Shown here: one piece after another, positions 35,463 through 43,335 of the stretch
How the letters are laid out: each line of letters starts with the position of its first letter
How positions within the stretch are numbered: position 1 is the stretch's first letter
DNA from: Tabrizicola_A aquatica
GTDB taxonomy: Bacteria > Pseudomonadota > Alphaproteobacteria > Rhodobacterales > Rhodobacteraceae
Strand: one strand, 5' to 3'
Length of the DNA: 64,000 nt
Assembly: GCA_965194375.1 (NCBI GenBank)
Contig: CBDAEL010000001.1
The notes under the pieces: model-generated
What the model was told of the DNA's origin: nothing
The model's database searches: none
What the model saw: the letters and a program-made list of their open reading frames with translations, nothing else
Translations under genes and position numbers: made by a program

Positions 35463-36491
35463 TCAGGCCATGGCGGTGTCTGCGCGGGCGCTGAGGCGTT
35501 CGTCGCGCAATTCATGCAAGGCCTTGGCCGCGATCTCAAAGGAACGCAGGCGCGCTGTGGGGTCGTGGATCATCCCGCTGATGATCAGCTCGTCCGGTTG
35601 GTAGCGTGTCAGGATCGCGCGCAGATGTGTCTTGACGGTCTGGGGCGCCCCGATGGCGGAGCAGGACAGCGCGGCCTGCACCTCGGCCATGACGGGTGCG
35701 GGGATTTCGGACAGATCATGCGTCGGCTCGGGCAGTTTGCCCGGTCTGCCGGTTCTGAGCCGCGCGAAGGCGAGGATCTGGGACGAGCGCAGGAAGGCCG
35801 CCTCGGCATCGGTTTCGGCGGCGCAGACACCGGCCGCGATCATGACATGGGGTTGGTCAAGATGGGCTGAGGGGCGAAAGCCGCGGCGGTAGATCTTGAT
35901 GGCCTCTTCCAGCATGGCGGGCGCGAAATGGGAGGCAAAGGCGAAGGGCAGGCCCAGCCATGCCGCCAACTGCGCGCCATAAAGGCTGGAGCCGAGGATC
36001 CAGACCGGAACATGGGTGCCGGCACCGGGAATGGCGCGCACCCGCGCGGCTTCGGTCCCGTCGCCAAGATAGCCGATCAGTTCCTGCACATCGGTTGGAA
36101 AGCTGTCCTCGGGTGCCATGTGGCGGCGCAGTGCGCGGGCCGTGGCCATGTCGCTGCCCGGCGCGCGGCCAAGGCCAAGGTCGATGCGGCCGGGAAAGAG
36201 CGTGGCCAGCGTGCCGAAGTTTTCCGCCACCGTCAGCGGGGCGTGGTTGGGCAGCATGATCCCGCCCGCGCCGACGCGGATTGACCGAGTGGCCGCCGCG
36301 ACATGGCCGATCACCACCGCCGTTGCGGCGCTGGCAATGCCGGGCATGTTGTGATGTTCGGCCAGCCAAAAGCGGTGATAGCCCAACCGCTCGGCCGCGC
36401 GTGCCAGATCGGCGCTGGCGGCCAGTGCATCGGCGGCGGTCTTGCCCTCGGGGATGGGTGAGAGGTCGAGAAGCGAGAAATGCTGCATCAT
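35463..36491 (-). CDS. LLM-class flavin-dependent oxidoreductase
   Basis: 342 aa, bacterial-luciferase-like TIM barrel. LLDLSPIPEGKTAADAL, FWLAEHHNMPGIASAATAVVIGHVA and GRIDLGLGRAPGSD are typical of the YhbW-like branch. It would oxidise a small substrate with FMNH2 and oxygen; substrate unknown. The sequence starts with MM; GGAG precedes at a usable distance. It is followed by the inverted repeat element. Confidence 0.88.
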   Translation of the reverse strand: MMQHFSLLDLSPIPEGKTAADALAASADLARAAERLGYHRFWLAEHHNMPGIASAATAVVIGHVAAATRSIRVGAGGIMLPNHAPLTVAENFGTLATLFPGRIDLGLGRAPGSDMATARALRRHMAPEDSFPTDVQELIGYLGDGTEAARVRAIPGAGTHVPVWILGSSLYGAQLAAWLGLPFAFASHFAPAMLEEAIKIYRRGFRPSAHLDQPHVMIAAGVCAAETDAEAAFLRSSQILAFARLRTGRPGKLPEPTHDLSEIPAPVMAEVQAALSCSAIGAPQTVKTHLRAILTRYQPDELIISGMIHDPTARLRSFEIAAKALHELRDERLSARADTAMA

Positions 36492-36632
36492 GGGGGCTCC
36501 CTTGCGGGTGACGCTACGCGTGTGGCGGCGTCAGGCCAAGGGGTCGCGTGCCCTGTGCGCCCATTCTGGGTGATGGCAGTGCTGAAAACAGCCCTGTCGG
36601 GGCTGTCACAAGGTACCAAGATTGGGAGGAAA

Positions 36633-36709
36633 TGGCGGACCCGGAGCGATTCGAACGCCCGACCCTCAGATTCGTAGTCTGATGCTCTATCCAGCTGAGC
36701 TACGGGTCC
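36633..36709 (-). tRNA. tRNA-Arg(ACG)
   Basis: 77 bases with encoded CCA. Acceptor GGACCCG/CGGGTCC pairs perfectly. The D arm GCTCAGCTGGATAGAGC is present. The anticodon stem TCAGA/TCTGA encloses the loop CTACGAA, giving anticodon ACG (Arg, A34 normally edited to inosine). The T arm contains GTTCGAATC. All canonical features are present. Confidence 0.97.
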
Positions 36710-36918
36710 ATCGTGGCGCTGCGTTTAGCTGCGCCGGTATGGCTTTGCAAGGGCAATTCGGCATCATTTGCGCGAATAACCTGTGGCTTGGCCGGGTTGA
36801 TCGGGCGTGGCGGTGAGGGGGGCGTGATGCAGCCCAAGGTGGCAAGGCGGGTCTGATCCTTTAGCGCCAAGGCAGGTTGGGCATGGCACGACAGGCGGGC
36901 TGGTGTGTGGTGCAAGGA
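36710..36918. other. 209-base gap upstream of the tRNA, no gene seen
   Basis: It lies between the tRNA-Arg 5' end and the stop of the histidine kinase gene. Only shadow ORFs occur. The tRNA promoter should be here, but I could not identify a confident -35/-10 pair. Confidence 0.45.
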
Positions 36919-38337
36919 TCAGGCTTGTCCGGTTGATTTTGGCAGGTGGATCAGGAATTCCGTGCCCTCGGCGTCGCTGCGGGCAAGCTCCAGACTGCCG
37001 CCATGGCCGCGGATAAGTTCGGCGGCGATGGCAAGGCCAAGCCCGGTGCCGCCTTTGCGCGCGCCGCCTTGAAAGGCCTCGAACAGGTGTTCGCGGGCCT
37101 TGGGCGGCAAGCCGGGGCCGGTGTCTCCGACGCGGATTCGCCAGTCATCCGCCGTCTCAATGGCCGAAATCTCGATGGTGCCGCCCGCGCCTGTGGCCTC
37201 GATGGCCTGTCGGGCGTTGCGGATCAGGTTGGACAGCACGCGATACAGCTGTTCGGCGTCGGCCATCACCCGCATCCCGGTGGGCACGTCGATCAGCAGC
37301 GCCACATCGCCATTGGCGACCAGACCTTCGGCCTCGGCCACATCGGTGGCCAGTGCCGCCAGATCGATGGGCACCAGAACCGGGGCGCGTTCTTCGGCCT
37401 TGCCGAAGTGCAGGGTCGACTCGCAGAGCGCCACGGCCCGGCTGATCGACCCCAGAAGCTTGGGCGCGGCCCGCGCGGTCATCGGGTCGGCGCTGCCTTC
37501 CAGCCGGTCGGCGAAGAGTTGCGCCGAGGTCAGGATGTTGCGCAGATCGTGGCTGATCTTGGCCACGGCACCGCCCAACTGTGCCAGCCGTTCCTTTTGC
37601 CGCAAGCTGCCCGTCAATTGGCGCTGCATGGCCTGCATCGCCTCTTCCGCCGCGCGCAGTTCTTCAACCTGTGCCGAGGGCGCGATGACAAGGCGGGCAT
37701 CTTCAGGGGCGGCGGCATAGGCCGCCATGTGCTGCGACACCCGGCGGATCGGCAAGACGATCAGCCGCTGCACGGCCAGAAACAGCAAGAAGGCCGTCAC
37801 GATGGAAATCAGCGCCGACAGAAGCAGGATTCGCAGCCCGTAGTCCAGCATCGCCTCGCGCATCGGCACGGCGTCCATGGTGATTTCGATCAGCGATCCG
37901 GCGTCCTGCACCGGATTGCCGATGACGCGGATGATATCATCCTTGGGATCAAAGAGGCACACCAGCGCATCGCGGATCAATTCCCACGGCCCTGCATCGC
38001 GCAGGTCATAGGTGGCTGAAATCGGCGCGGGCAAGGGCGAGGACAGCACCAGTTGCCGCACCTCATCGCGCCGCAAGACGACGTTATAGACCTCGGCATT
38101 GGCCAAAAGCTCGGTCTCAAGTTCGGGCGTTACCATGTCGGAGGCGGCCAATTGGGCCAGTGAGGCGATCTGCGCCTTTTCCAGCCGCAGGATCATGAAA
38201 TCGGCGCGATACCGCGCGATCGAGGGGACAAAGATCAGCACCTCGGCCAGCATGACAAAAGCGACGGTCAACATCAGGAACCGCCCCGAGAGGGTGTTCA
38301 GGAACCTGCCCCTCTTTGCTGTCACGCTGCGCTCCAT
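36919..38337 (-). CDS. Sensor histidine kinase
   Basis: 472 aa from the ATG at 38337. A first membrane helix (LMLTVAFVMLAEVLIFVPS) and a periplasmic sensor region of about 150 residues precede a second helix (about 180-205). A HAMP-like linker is followed by the H box AKISHDLRNILTSAQL, N box LYRVLSNLIRNARQAIE, G1 VGDTGPGLP and G2 GGTGLGLAIAAEL. Complete catalytic set. No response regulator is adjacent, so it is an orphan here. Signal unknown. Confidence 0.9.
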   Translation of the reverse strand: MERSVTAKRGRFLNTLSGRFLMLTVAFVMLAEVLIFVPSIARYRADFMILRLEKAQIASLAQLAASDMVTPELETELLANAEVYNVVLRRDEVRQLVLSSPLPAPISATYDLRDAGPWELIRDALVCLFDPKDDIIRVIGNPVQDAGSLIEITMDAVPMREAMLDYGLRILLLSALISIVTAFLLFLAVQRLIVLPIRRVSQHMAAYAAAPEDARLVIAPSAQVEELRAAEEAMQAMQRQLTGSLRQKERLAQLGGAVAKISHDLRNILTSAQLFADRLEGSADPMTARAAPKLLGSISRAVALCESTLHFGKAEERAPVLVPIDLAALATDVAEAEGLVANGDVALLIDVPTGMRVMADAEQLYRVLSNLIRNARQAIEATGAGGTIEISAIETADDWRIRVGDTGPGLPPKAREHLFEAFQGGARKGGTGLGLAIAAELIRGHGGSLELARSDAEGTEFLIHLPKSTGQA

Positions 38338-38380
38338 CCTTTGTGCTTGGCCACCCTGCGAGGCGGGCATGGCCCCCGGA

Positions 38381-39805
38381 TCAGGGCACGAACCGCTGCA
38401 CCAGCCGCACCACCCGCTTGAGTGCAGGATTATCAAAGAGTTTGGCCGAGAAATAGGCCCCAGACGCGCGCTTGGCGGTTTCCCCCAAGGTTGGATAGGG
38501 CAGCACCAGACCGGCGAGTGTGCCAAGTTTGACCCGTGCCGCGATGGCCAGCGCCCAGAACCCGATCAACTCGCCTGCCTGCGGCCCAACGATAGAAGCG
38601 CCCACCGGGCGGCCCTTGACCACCATCACCTTGACCAGTCCCTTGCCCTTGCGCTCGGCAATGGCGCGGTCGTTGCCGCCGAACTCGGCGCGAAGGACGG
38701 TCAAGCGGTCGCCATGGGCGGCGCGGGCCTCGGCCTCGGTCAGGCCGACCTGCGCCAGTTCCGGCTCGGTATAGGTCACCCAAGGGGCCGAAGGCGCGGC
38801 CTTGGCTGGCAGGCCCAACAGGATCTGGCGGATCAACACCCCGGCATGGGCCGCTGCGACATGGGTGAATTGCAGGCCGCCCGCCACATCACCCATGGCA
38901 TAGACACGCCGATTGGACACCGAGCGCAGATTGGCCCCCACGGTGATGCCGGTCCGGCTGTGGGTGATGCCGCCCGCCTCAAGGTTCAGCCGCTCAATCG
39001 CGGGCTTGCGCCCGGCGGCGACCAGAAGATGCGAGCCGGTCAGCACAAGCCCGTCGGCCAGCACCGCCTCGACCCCTTCGGACACCCGGCGCAGGCGGAC
39101 CACGCCCTGACCTTCGATGATCTCTACCCCTTCGGCGCGCAGGGAGGCCAGAACCACCGCCGCGCAATCCGGATCATCGCGGCCAAGCGCGCGGGCGGCC
39201 TCGATCACCGTCACGCGGCAGCCCAACCGCCGATGCGCCTGCGCCATTTCCATTCCGATGGGGCCGCCACCCAGAATCAGCAGATGGTTAGGACGGTCTC
39301 GCAGGGCAAAGATCGTCTCGTTGGTCAGATAGGGCACCTCCTCGATGCCCGGAATCGGCGGGATCGCGGCGTGCGAGCCGGTGGCAATCACGAACCGCCG
39401 CGCCCGGATCAGGGTTTGGCCCGCCTGCACCTCACGCGGGCTGGTGAAGCGCGCCCAATCGCGCAGGACGGTGACGCCCAGCCCTTCGAAGCGCTCTTGG
39501 CTGTCATGCGGGGCGATGCTGGCGATGATGCCTGCGACATGGTCTTTCACGGCGGCAAAGTCGATTGTGGGCTCTACCGGCGCAATACCGAAGGCCGCAC
39601 CGCTGCGCATGGCTTGCGCCGCCTTGCCCGCCGCCAGAAGCGCCTTTGACGGCACGCAGCCGGTGTTCAGGCAATCGCCGCCCATCTCACCGCCTTCCAC
39701 CAGCACCACACGGGCGCCCATCTGCGCGGCACCTGCCGCAAGCGACAGCCCGCCAGACCCGGCACCGATCACACAAAGATCAGGGGTCAAAATCTGCATT
39801 GTCAC
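38381..39805 (-). CDS. FAD-dependent disulfide reductase (mercuric reductase-like)
   Basis: 474 aa. The FAD Rossmann start is LCVIGAGSGGLSLAAGA and the redox-active pair is GGDCLNTGCVPSKAL. NAD(P) binding is ILGGGPIGMEMAQ, followed by VYAMGDVAGG and the dimerisation domain. There is no N-terminal HMA domain and no terminal CC pair, so mercury reduction is unlikely. It starts with GTG at 39805 overlapping the upstream TVP38 gene (GTGA), or ATG at 39799. Confidence 0.85.
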   Translation of the reverse strand: MTMQILTPDLCVIGAGSGGLSLAAGAAQMGARVVLVEGGEMGGDCLNTGCVPSKALLAAGKAAQAMRSGAAFGIAPVEPTIDFAAVKDHVAGIIASIAPHDSQERFEGLGVTVLRDWARFTSPREVQAGQTLIRARRFVIATGSHAAIPPIPGIEEVPYLTNETIFALRDRPNHLLILGGGPIGMEMAQAHRRLGCRVTVIEAARALGRDDPDCAAVVLASLRAEGVEIIEGQGVVRLRRVSEGVEAVLADGLVLTGSHLLVAAGRKPAIERLNLEAGGITHSRTGITVGANLRSVSNRRVYAMGDVAGGLQFTHVAAAHAGVLIRQILLGLPAKAAPSAPWVTYTEPELAQVGLTEAEARAAHGDRLTVLRAEFGGNDRAIAERKGKGLVKVMVVKGRPVGASIVGPQAGELIGFWALAIAARVKLGTLAGLVLPYPTLGETAKRASGAYFSAKLFDNPALKRVVRLVQRFVP

Positions 39806-40530
39806 GCCTCCTTGCGCCGCAGCGCCTTGATCACCATCGGCAGGGCCGACAGGGCCGCCAAGCCCAAAAGCGGCAGCAAGACAGGCGAGGTGAAGATGAT
39901 GGACAGGTCAGGCGCTTCGCCCCGGGCGAACACCTCGCCCAAGCCTGCGCCGACTGAGGTAAACACCAAAGCTCCGGGCACAATGCCGACGGCAGTCGTC
40001 ACGGCAAAGGGCAAAAGCCGGATGCCCGCAAAGGCTGGAATCAGATTGGCGATGAAAAACGGCACCACGGGGACCAGCCGCATCATCAGAAGGACCGACC
40101 ACTGGTTGGCCTGCAACCCGTCTTGTAGCCGCGCGACGGCCCCGCCGCGCGCGGAAATCTTACTGGCGACATCGGCCCCCAGCCCGGCCCGGGCTGCCAG
40201 AAACACCAAGACCGCGCCAATGCTCGCCGCCAGAACATTGTAAAGCGTGCCGGGAAACAGGCCGAAGAGAAAGCCGCCCGCTAAGGTGGCAATCGTCGCT
40301 CCGGGCAGTGACAGGGCAACAATCGCGGCATAGGCGGCGATAAAGCCTAGGCTCGCCAAAAGGTAATGCGCATCGCGAAAGGCCAAAAGCGCTTCGCGGT
40401 GGCGGGCCAAGGCGTCAAAGGTCAGGACATCGCGAAAGGCAAAGGCCCCGATCACGGCCGCGCCCAGAATCAGGGCCAGTGGCAGATGTCTTAAGGCAGA
40501 GGGCGGGCGTTTGGATGGGGTGCTGGTCAT
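39802..40530 (-). CDS. TVP38/TMEM64 family membrane protein
   Basis: 242 aa from the ATG at 40530. About six hydrophobic stretches; the SNARE-associated/VTT core is visible as LPGATIATLAGGFLFGLFPG and MRLVPVVPFFIANLIPAFAGI. Such DedA-superfamily proteins are linked to lipid or ion transport in membranes; the specific role is unknown. Overlap with the flavoprotein implies translational coupling, a pairing repeated in many bacteria. Confidence 0.85.
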   Translation of the reverse strand: MTSTPSKRPPSALRHLPLALILGAAVIGAFAFRDVLTFDALARHREALLAFRDAHYLLASLGFIAAYAAIVALSLPGATIATLAGGFLFGLFPGTLYNVLAASIGAVLVFLAARAGLGADVASKISARGGAVARLQDGLQANQWSVLLMMRLVPVVPFFIANLIPAFAGIRLLPFAVTTAVGIVPGALVFTSVGAGLGEVFARGEAPDLSIIFTSPVLLPLLGLAALSALPMVIKALRRKEA

Positions 40531-40702
40531 GGCCGCACCATGCGCCAAGCGGGTAGGTCAAGGCCAGAGACCTCACGCGTGGTTGATCCGATGCGAGCCA
40601 AACGGTGGGTTTTCGGGGGATTTGTGACAGTCTACAAAGGCCGGACCCGCGTAACGCGGTGACAGCGCCCGGAAATGTTGCAGAATTCCTACGAAAGCCG
40701 CG

Positions 40703-40731
40703 TTGACAGCCGCGGCGCGCCTGCGTAAAGA
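40703..40731 (+). promoter_or_regulatory. Candidate promoter of rpmH-rnpA-yidD
   Basis: A perfect TTGACA (40703-40708) is followed after 17 bases by TAAAGA (40726-40731). It is about 66 bases upstream of the rpmH ATG, which leaves a short leader. rpmH promoters are usually strong, which fits the perfect -35 box. Confidence 0.6.
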
Positions 40732-40796
40732 CCGGGCTTCAAGTTACCGCCCTCGAATCTGGAAAGGTTCGGGCACCCGTCTTATGGAGAGCCGCG

Positions 40797-40931
40797 ATGA
40801 AGCGCACTTACCAACCGTCGAACCTGGTCCGCAAGCGCCGCCACGGTTTCCGCGCCCGCATGGCCACCAAAGGCGGCCGTCTGGTGCTGGCCGCTCGCCG
40901 CGCCAAGGGCCGTCACAAGCTGTCGGCTTGA
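40797..40931 (+). CDS. rpmH: 50S ribosomal protein L34
   Basis: 44 aa: starts MKRTYQPSNLVRKRRHGF, continues RARMATKGGRLVLAARRAKG and ends RHKLSA. Complete and of standard length. GGAGAG precedes the ATG. It heads the rpmH-rnpA-yidD operon and is structural in the large ribosomal subunit. Confidence 0.97.
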   Translation: MKRTYQPSNLVRKRRHGFRARMATKGGRLVLAARRAKGRHKLSA

Positions 40932-40960
40932 TCCCTGCGGCCTCTCATCGGGGCCTCGGT

Positions 40961-41380
40961 ATGGATAAGATCATGACACCGCCGGAGATGCAGGGCCAAG
41001 GCAGCGATGCCACAACGCCCGGAGCCTCTCCGGCGGTTTCGCTTTGCATCGTGACATTGCAAAACCGGCCTGATTTCTTGCGCGCGGCCTCGGCCTTGCG
41101 GCAGGCGACGGGCGGGTTTTTGGTGCAGGCGCGCGAGCGCAAGGATGACAAAGCCTTGGTGCGCGTCGGCTTTACCGCCTCAAAGAAGATCGGCAATGCC
41201 GTGGCGCGCAACCGCGCCAAGCGCCGCCTGCGGGAAGTGGCGCGCGCGATCTTGCCAACGGGGGCGCGCGCAGGCTGGGATTATGTGCTGGTGGCCAAGC
41301 CCGGCGTCACGACGCTGCGCGATTACGCGCTTTTGCTGGCCGATTTGCGCGGCGCCTTGGGCCGCCTCCACAAACCATGA
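40961..41380 (+). CDS. rnpA: Ribonuclease P protein component
   Basis: 139 aa from the ATG at 40961 (a second ATG is at 40973). The RNA-binding signature is complete: RVGFTASKKIGNAVARNRAKRRLRE and GWDYVLVAKPG. It assists RNase P RNA in 5' tRNA processing. The N-terminus is about 20-25 residues longer than the minimal protein. The stop overlaps the yidD start (ATGA). Confidence 0.94.
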   Translation: MDKIMTPPEMQGQGSDATTPGASPAVSLCIVTLQNRPDFLRAASALRQATGGFLVQARERKDDKALVRVGFTASKKIGNAVARNRAKRRLREVARAILPTGARAGWDYVLVAKPGVTTLRDYALLLADLRGALGRLHKP

Positions 41381-41631
41381 CGCCGCTGGCCCATTTGGCC
41401 GCCTTGCCGGTGCGGGCCTATCGGCTGCTGCTGAGCCCGTGGGTCGGGCACGGCTGCCGGTTCCAGCCCACCTGCTCGGCCTATGCGCTGGATGCGCTGG
41501 AGCGGCACGGCGGGCTGAAGGGCAGCTATCTGGCCGCCCATCGCATTTGCCGGTGCCACCCTTGGGGCGGGCAGGGCTATGACCCGGTGCCGGGTGCGGA
41601 CCCCGAGTTCGACAAGACCCGCCGACCCTGA
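41377..41631 (+). CDS. yidD: Membrane protein insertion efficiency factor YidD
   Basis: 84 aa. LLLSPWVGHGCRFQPTCSAY and HRICRCHPWGGQGYDPVP are the family signature with conserved cysteines. It supports YidC-dependent insertion at the inner membrane. yidC itself does not follow here; the next gene is convergent, so the usual rpmH-rnpA-yidD-yidC order is interrupted. Confidence 0.93.
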   Translation: MTPLAHLAALPVRAYRLLLSPWVGHGCRFQPTCSAYALDALERHGGLKGSYLAAHRICRCHPWGGQGYDPVPGADPEFDKTRRP

Positions 41632-41662
41632 CCACGCCCCAAGCGGGTGCGCCTATTCCCCG

Positions 41663-43171
41663 CTATTCTCCGCGCGGGAAGCGTTTGTTTTCTTCCAGCA
41701 CGTTCAAATCCATGTGGTTGCGCATGTAGCGCTCGGAGGCGAGTTTCAGCGGCTGGTGATCCCACGGGTAATAGGCCCCGTTGCGCAGCGCCTCATACAC
41801 CACCCAGCGCCGGGCTTGGGATTGGCGCACTTCGGCGTCATAGGCGGCCAAGTCCCAACGGGCCTGCGCGAGGGTCTGGAAATGCGCCAGAACCTCGGCC
41901 ACGCGCGGGTCACCTGCCAGATTTGTCGTCTCTTCGGGGTCAGCCGCCACATCAAACAGCATGTCGGGATCGGCCGGGCAGTGGATGTATTTCCACGCGC
42001 CTTGCCGCAGGCACACCATGGGCGTGATCGTTCCTTCGGCGGCGTATTCCATGGCGACGGGGCTGGTGCGTTCGGTCCCTTTGGCCAAGGGGACCAAGGA
42101 TTCGCCATCGGTCCAAGGCATCACCGCCTCCATCGATATGCCCGCCAGATCGCACAGCGTCGGGGTCAGGTCGATGGTGGAGACCGGGGTGGTGACAAGG
42201 CCGGGCGTCAGGCCGGGGGCCGAGATCATCAGGGGCACGCGGGCGGAGCCTTCGAAGAAGTTCATCTTGAACCACAGCCCCTTGCGGCCCAGCATCTCGC
42301 CGTGATCCGACACGAAAACGATGATCGCCTCTTGGCGGCTGGCCTCCAAGACGGCCAGAATCTCGCCGATCTTGTCGTCGATATACGAGATATTGGCGAA
42401 ATAGCCTTGGCGTGAGCGGCGGATATGGTCGGGCGTCACCTCCATCCCGCGCCAGTCGCAGGCGTCCATCAGGCGCTTGGAATGGGGGTCCATATCTTCA
42501 TAGGCAAGGGCCGGGGGTGGCTGTAACTCAGGCACGCCTTCGTAAAGGCCCCAGTATTTCTTGCGCGCCACGAAGGGGTCATGCGGATGGGTAAAGCTTG
42601 CGGTCAGGCACCAGGGGCGCGGGTCAAGGCCGCGCGACAGATCGTAGAGCTTTTGCACCGCCTGATGGCAGACGTCGTCATCATATTCCAACTGGTTGGT
42701 GATCTCGGCCACGCCCGCGCCGGTGACAGAGCCCATGTTGTGATACCACCAGTCAATCCGCTCGCCGGGCTTGCGGTAATCGGGCGTCCAGCCGAAATCG
42801 GCGGGGTAGATGTCGGTGGTCAGCCGTTCTTCGAACCCGTGGAGCTGGTCGGGGCCGACGAAATGCATCTTACCCGACAGCGCCGTGTAATAGCCCGCGC
42901 GGCGCAGGTGGTGGGCATAGGTCGGGATGTCGCTCGCGAACTCGGCGGCGTTGTCATAGACCCGCGTGCGCCGAGGCAAGGCGCCTGACATAAAGGCGGC
43001 GCGGGCGGGGGCGCAAAGCGGCGAGGCGGTGTAGCTGTTGGCGAATCGCACCGACTGCGTGGCCAGTTTTTTCAGGTTTGGCGCATGCAAGAAATCGGCG
43101 GGGCCATCCTCAAACAAGGTGCCGGTCAGCTGGTCTACCATCAGGATCAGGATATTGGGGCGTTTGGTCAT
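41663..43171 (-). CDS. betC: Choline-sulfatase-type sulfatase
   Basis: 502 aa from the ATG at 43171. The alkaline-phosphatase-superfamily sulfatase features are NILILMVDQLTG (metal Asp), the formylglycine site SPLCAPARAAFMSG (C-x-P-x-R), GKMHFVG and VFVSDHGEMLG. DQLTGTLFEDGPADFLHAPN resembles BetC. No signal peptide, so cytosolic as for BetC. It would hydrolyse choline-O-sulfate to choline. No betIBA genes adjoin, so the substrate assignment is tentative while the sulfatase call is firm. Confidence 0.8.
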   Translation of the reverse strand: MTKRPNILILMVDQLTGTLFEDGPADFLHAPNLKKLATQSVRFANSYTASPLCAPARAAFMSGALPRRTRVYDNAAEFASDIPTYAHHLRRAGYYTALSGKMHFVGPDQLHGFEERLTTDIYPADFGWTPDYRKPGERIDWWYHNMGSVTGAGVAEITNQLEYDDDVCHQAVQKLYDLSRGLDPRPWCLTASFTHPHDPFVARKKYWGLYEGVPELQPPPALAYEDMDPHSKRLMDACDWRGMEVTPDHIRRSRQGYFANISYIDDKIGEILAVLEASRQEAIIVFVSDHGEMLGRKGLWFKMNFFEGSARVPLMISAPGLTPGLVTTPVSTIDLTPTLCDLAGISMEAVMPWTDGESLVPLAKGTERTSPVAMEYAAEGTITPMVCLRQGAWKYIHCPADPDMLFDVAADPEETTNLAGDPRVAEVLAHFQTLAQARWDLAAYDAEVRQSQARRWVVYEALRNGAYYPWDHQPLKLASERYMRNHMDLNVLEENKRFPRGE

Positions 43172-43335
43172 CTGGGCCTCGCAGTCGGTTTTCCAATGGG
43201 TGCAGCGGCTTGATCGGGCGGGCAAGCGGGTTTTTTGTCGTGCAGCGCGCCTGTGTCGCAATTGTCGGTAGAAGCGGCGAATTCGTTGCGCGTTTTGCGA
43301 TTTTCCATTGCCTCATAGCACCGGGGAGAACTGCC

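Noticed and set aside
38381..39805. Mercuric reductase
   Set aside because: The flavoprotein lacks the C-terminal cysteine pair and N-terminal metal-binding domain, and no mer genes are nearby.
40531..40796. Replication origin near rpmH-rnpA
   Set aside because: No dnaA gene or cluster of DnaA boxes was seen; in this lineage the origin is usually not next to rpmH.
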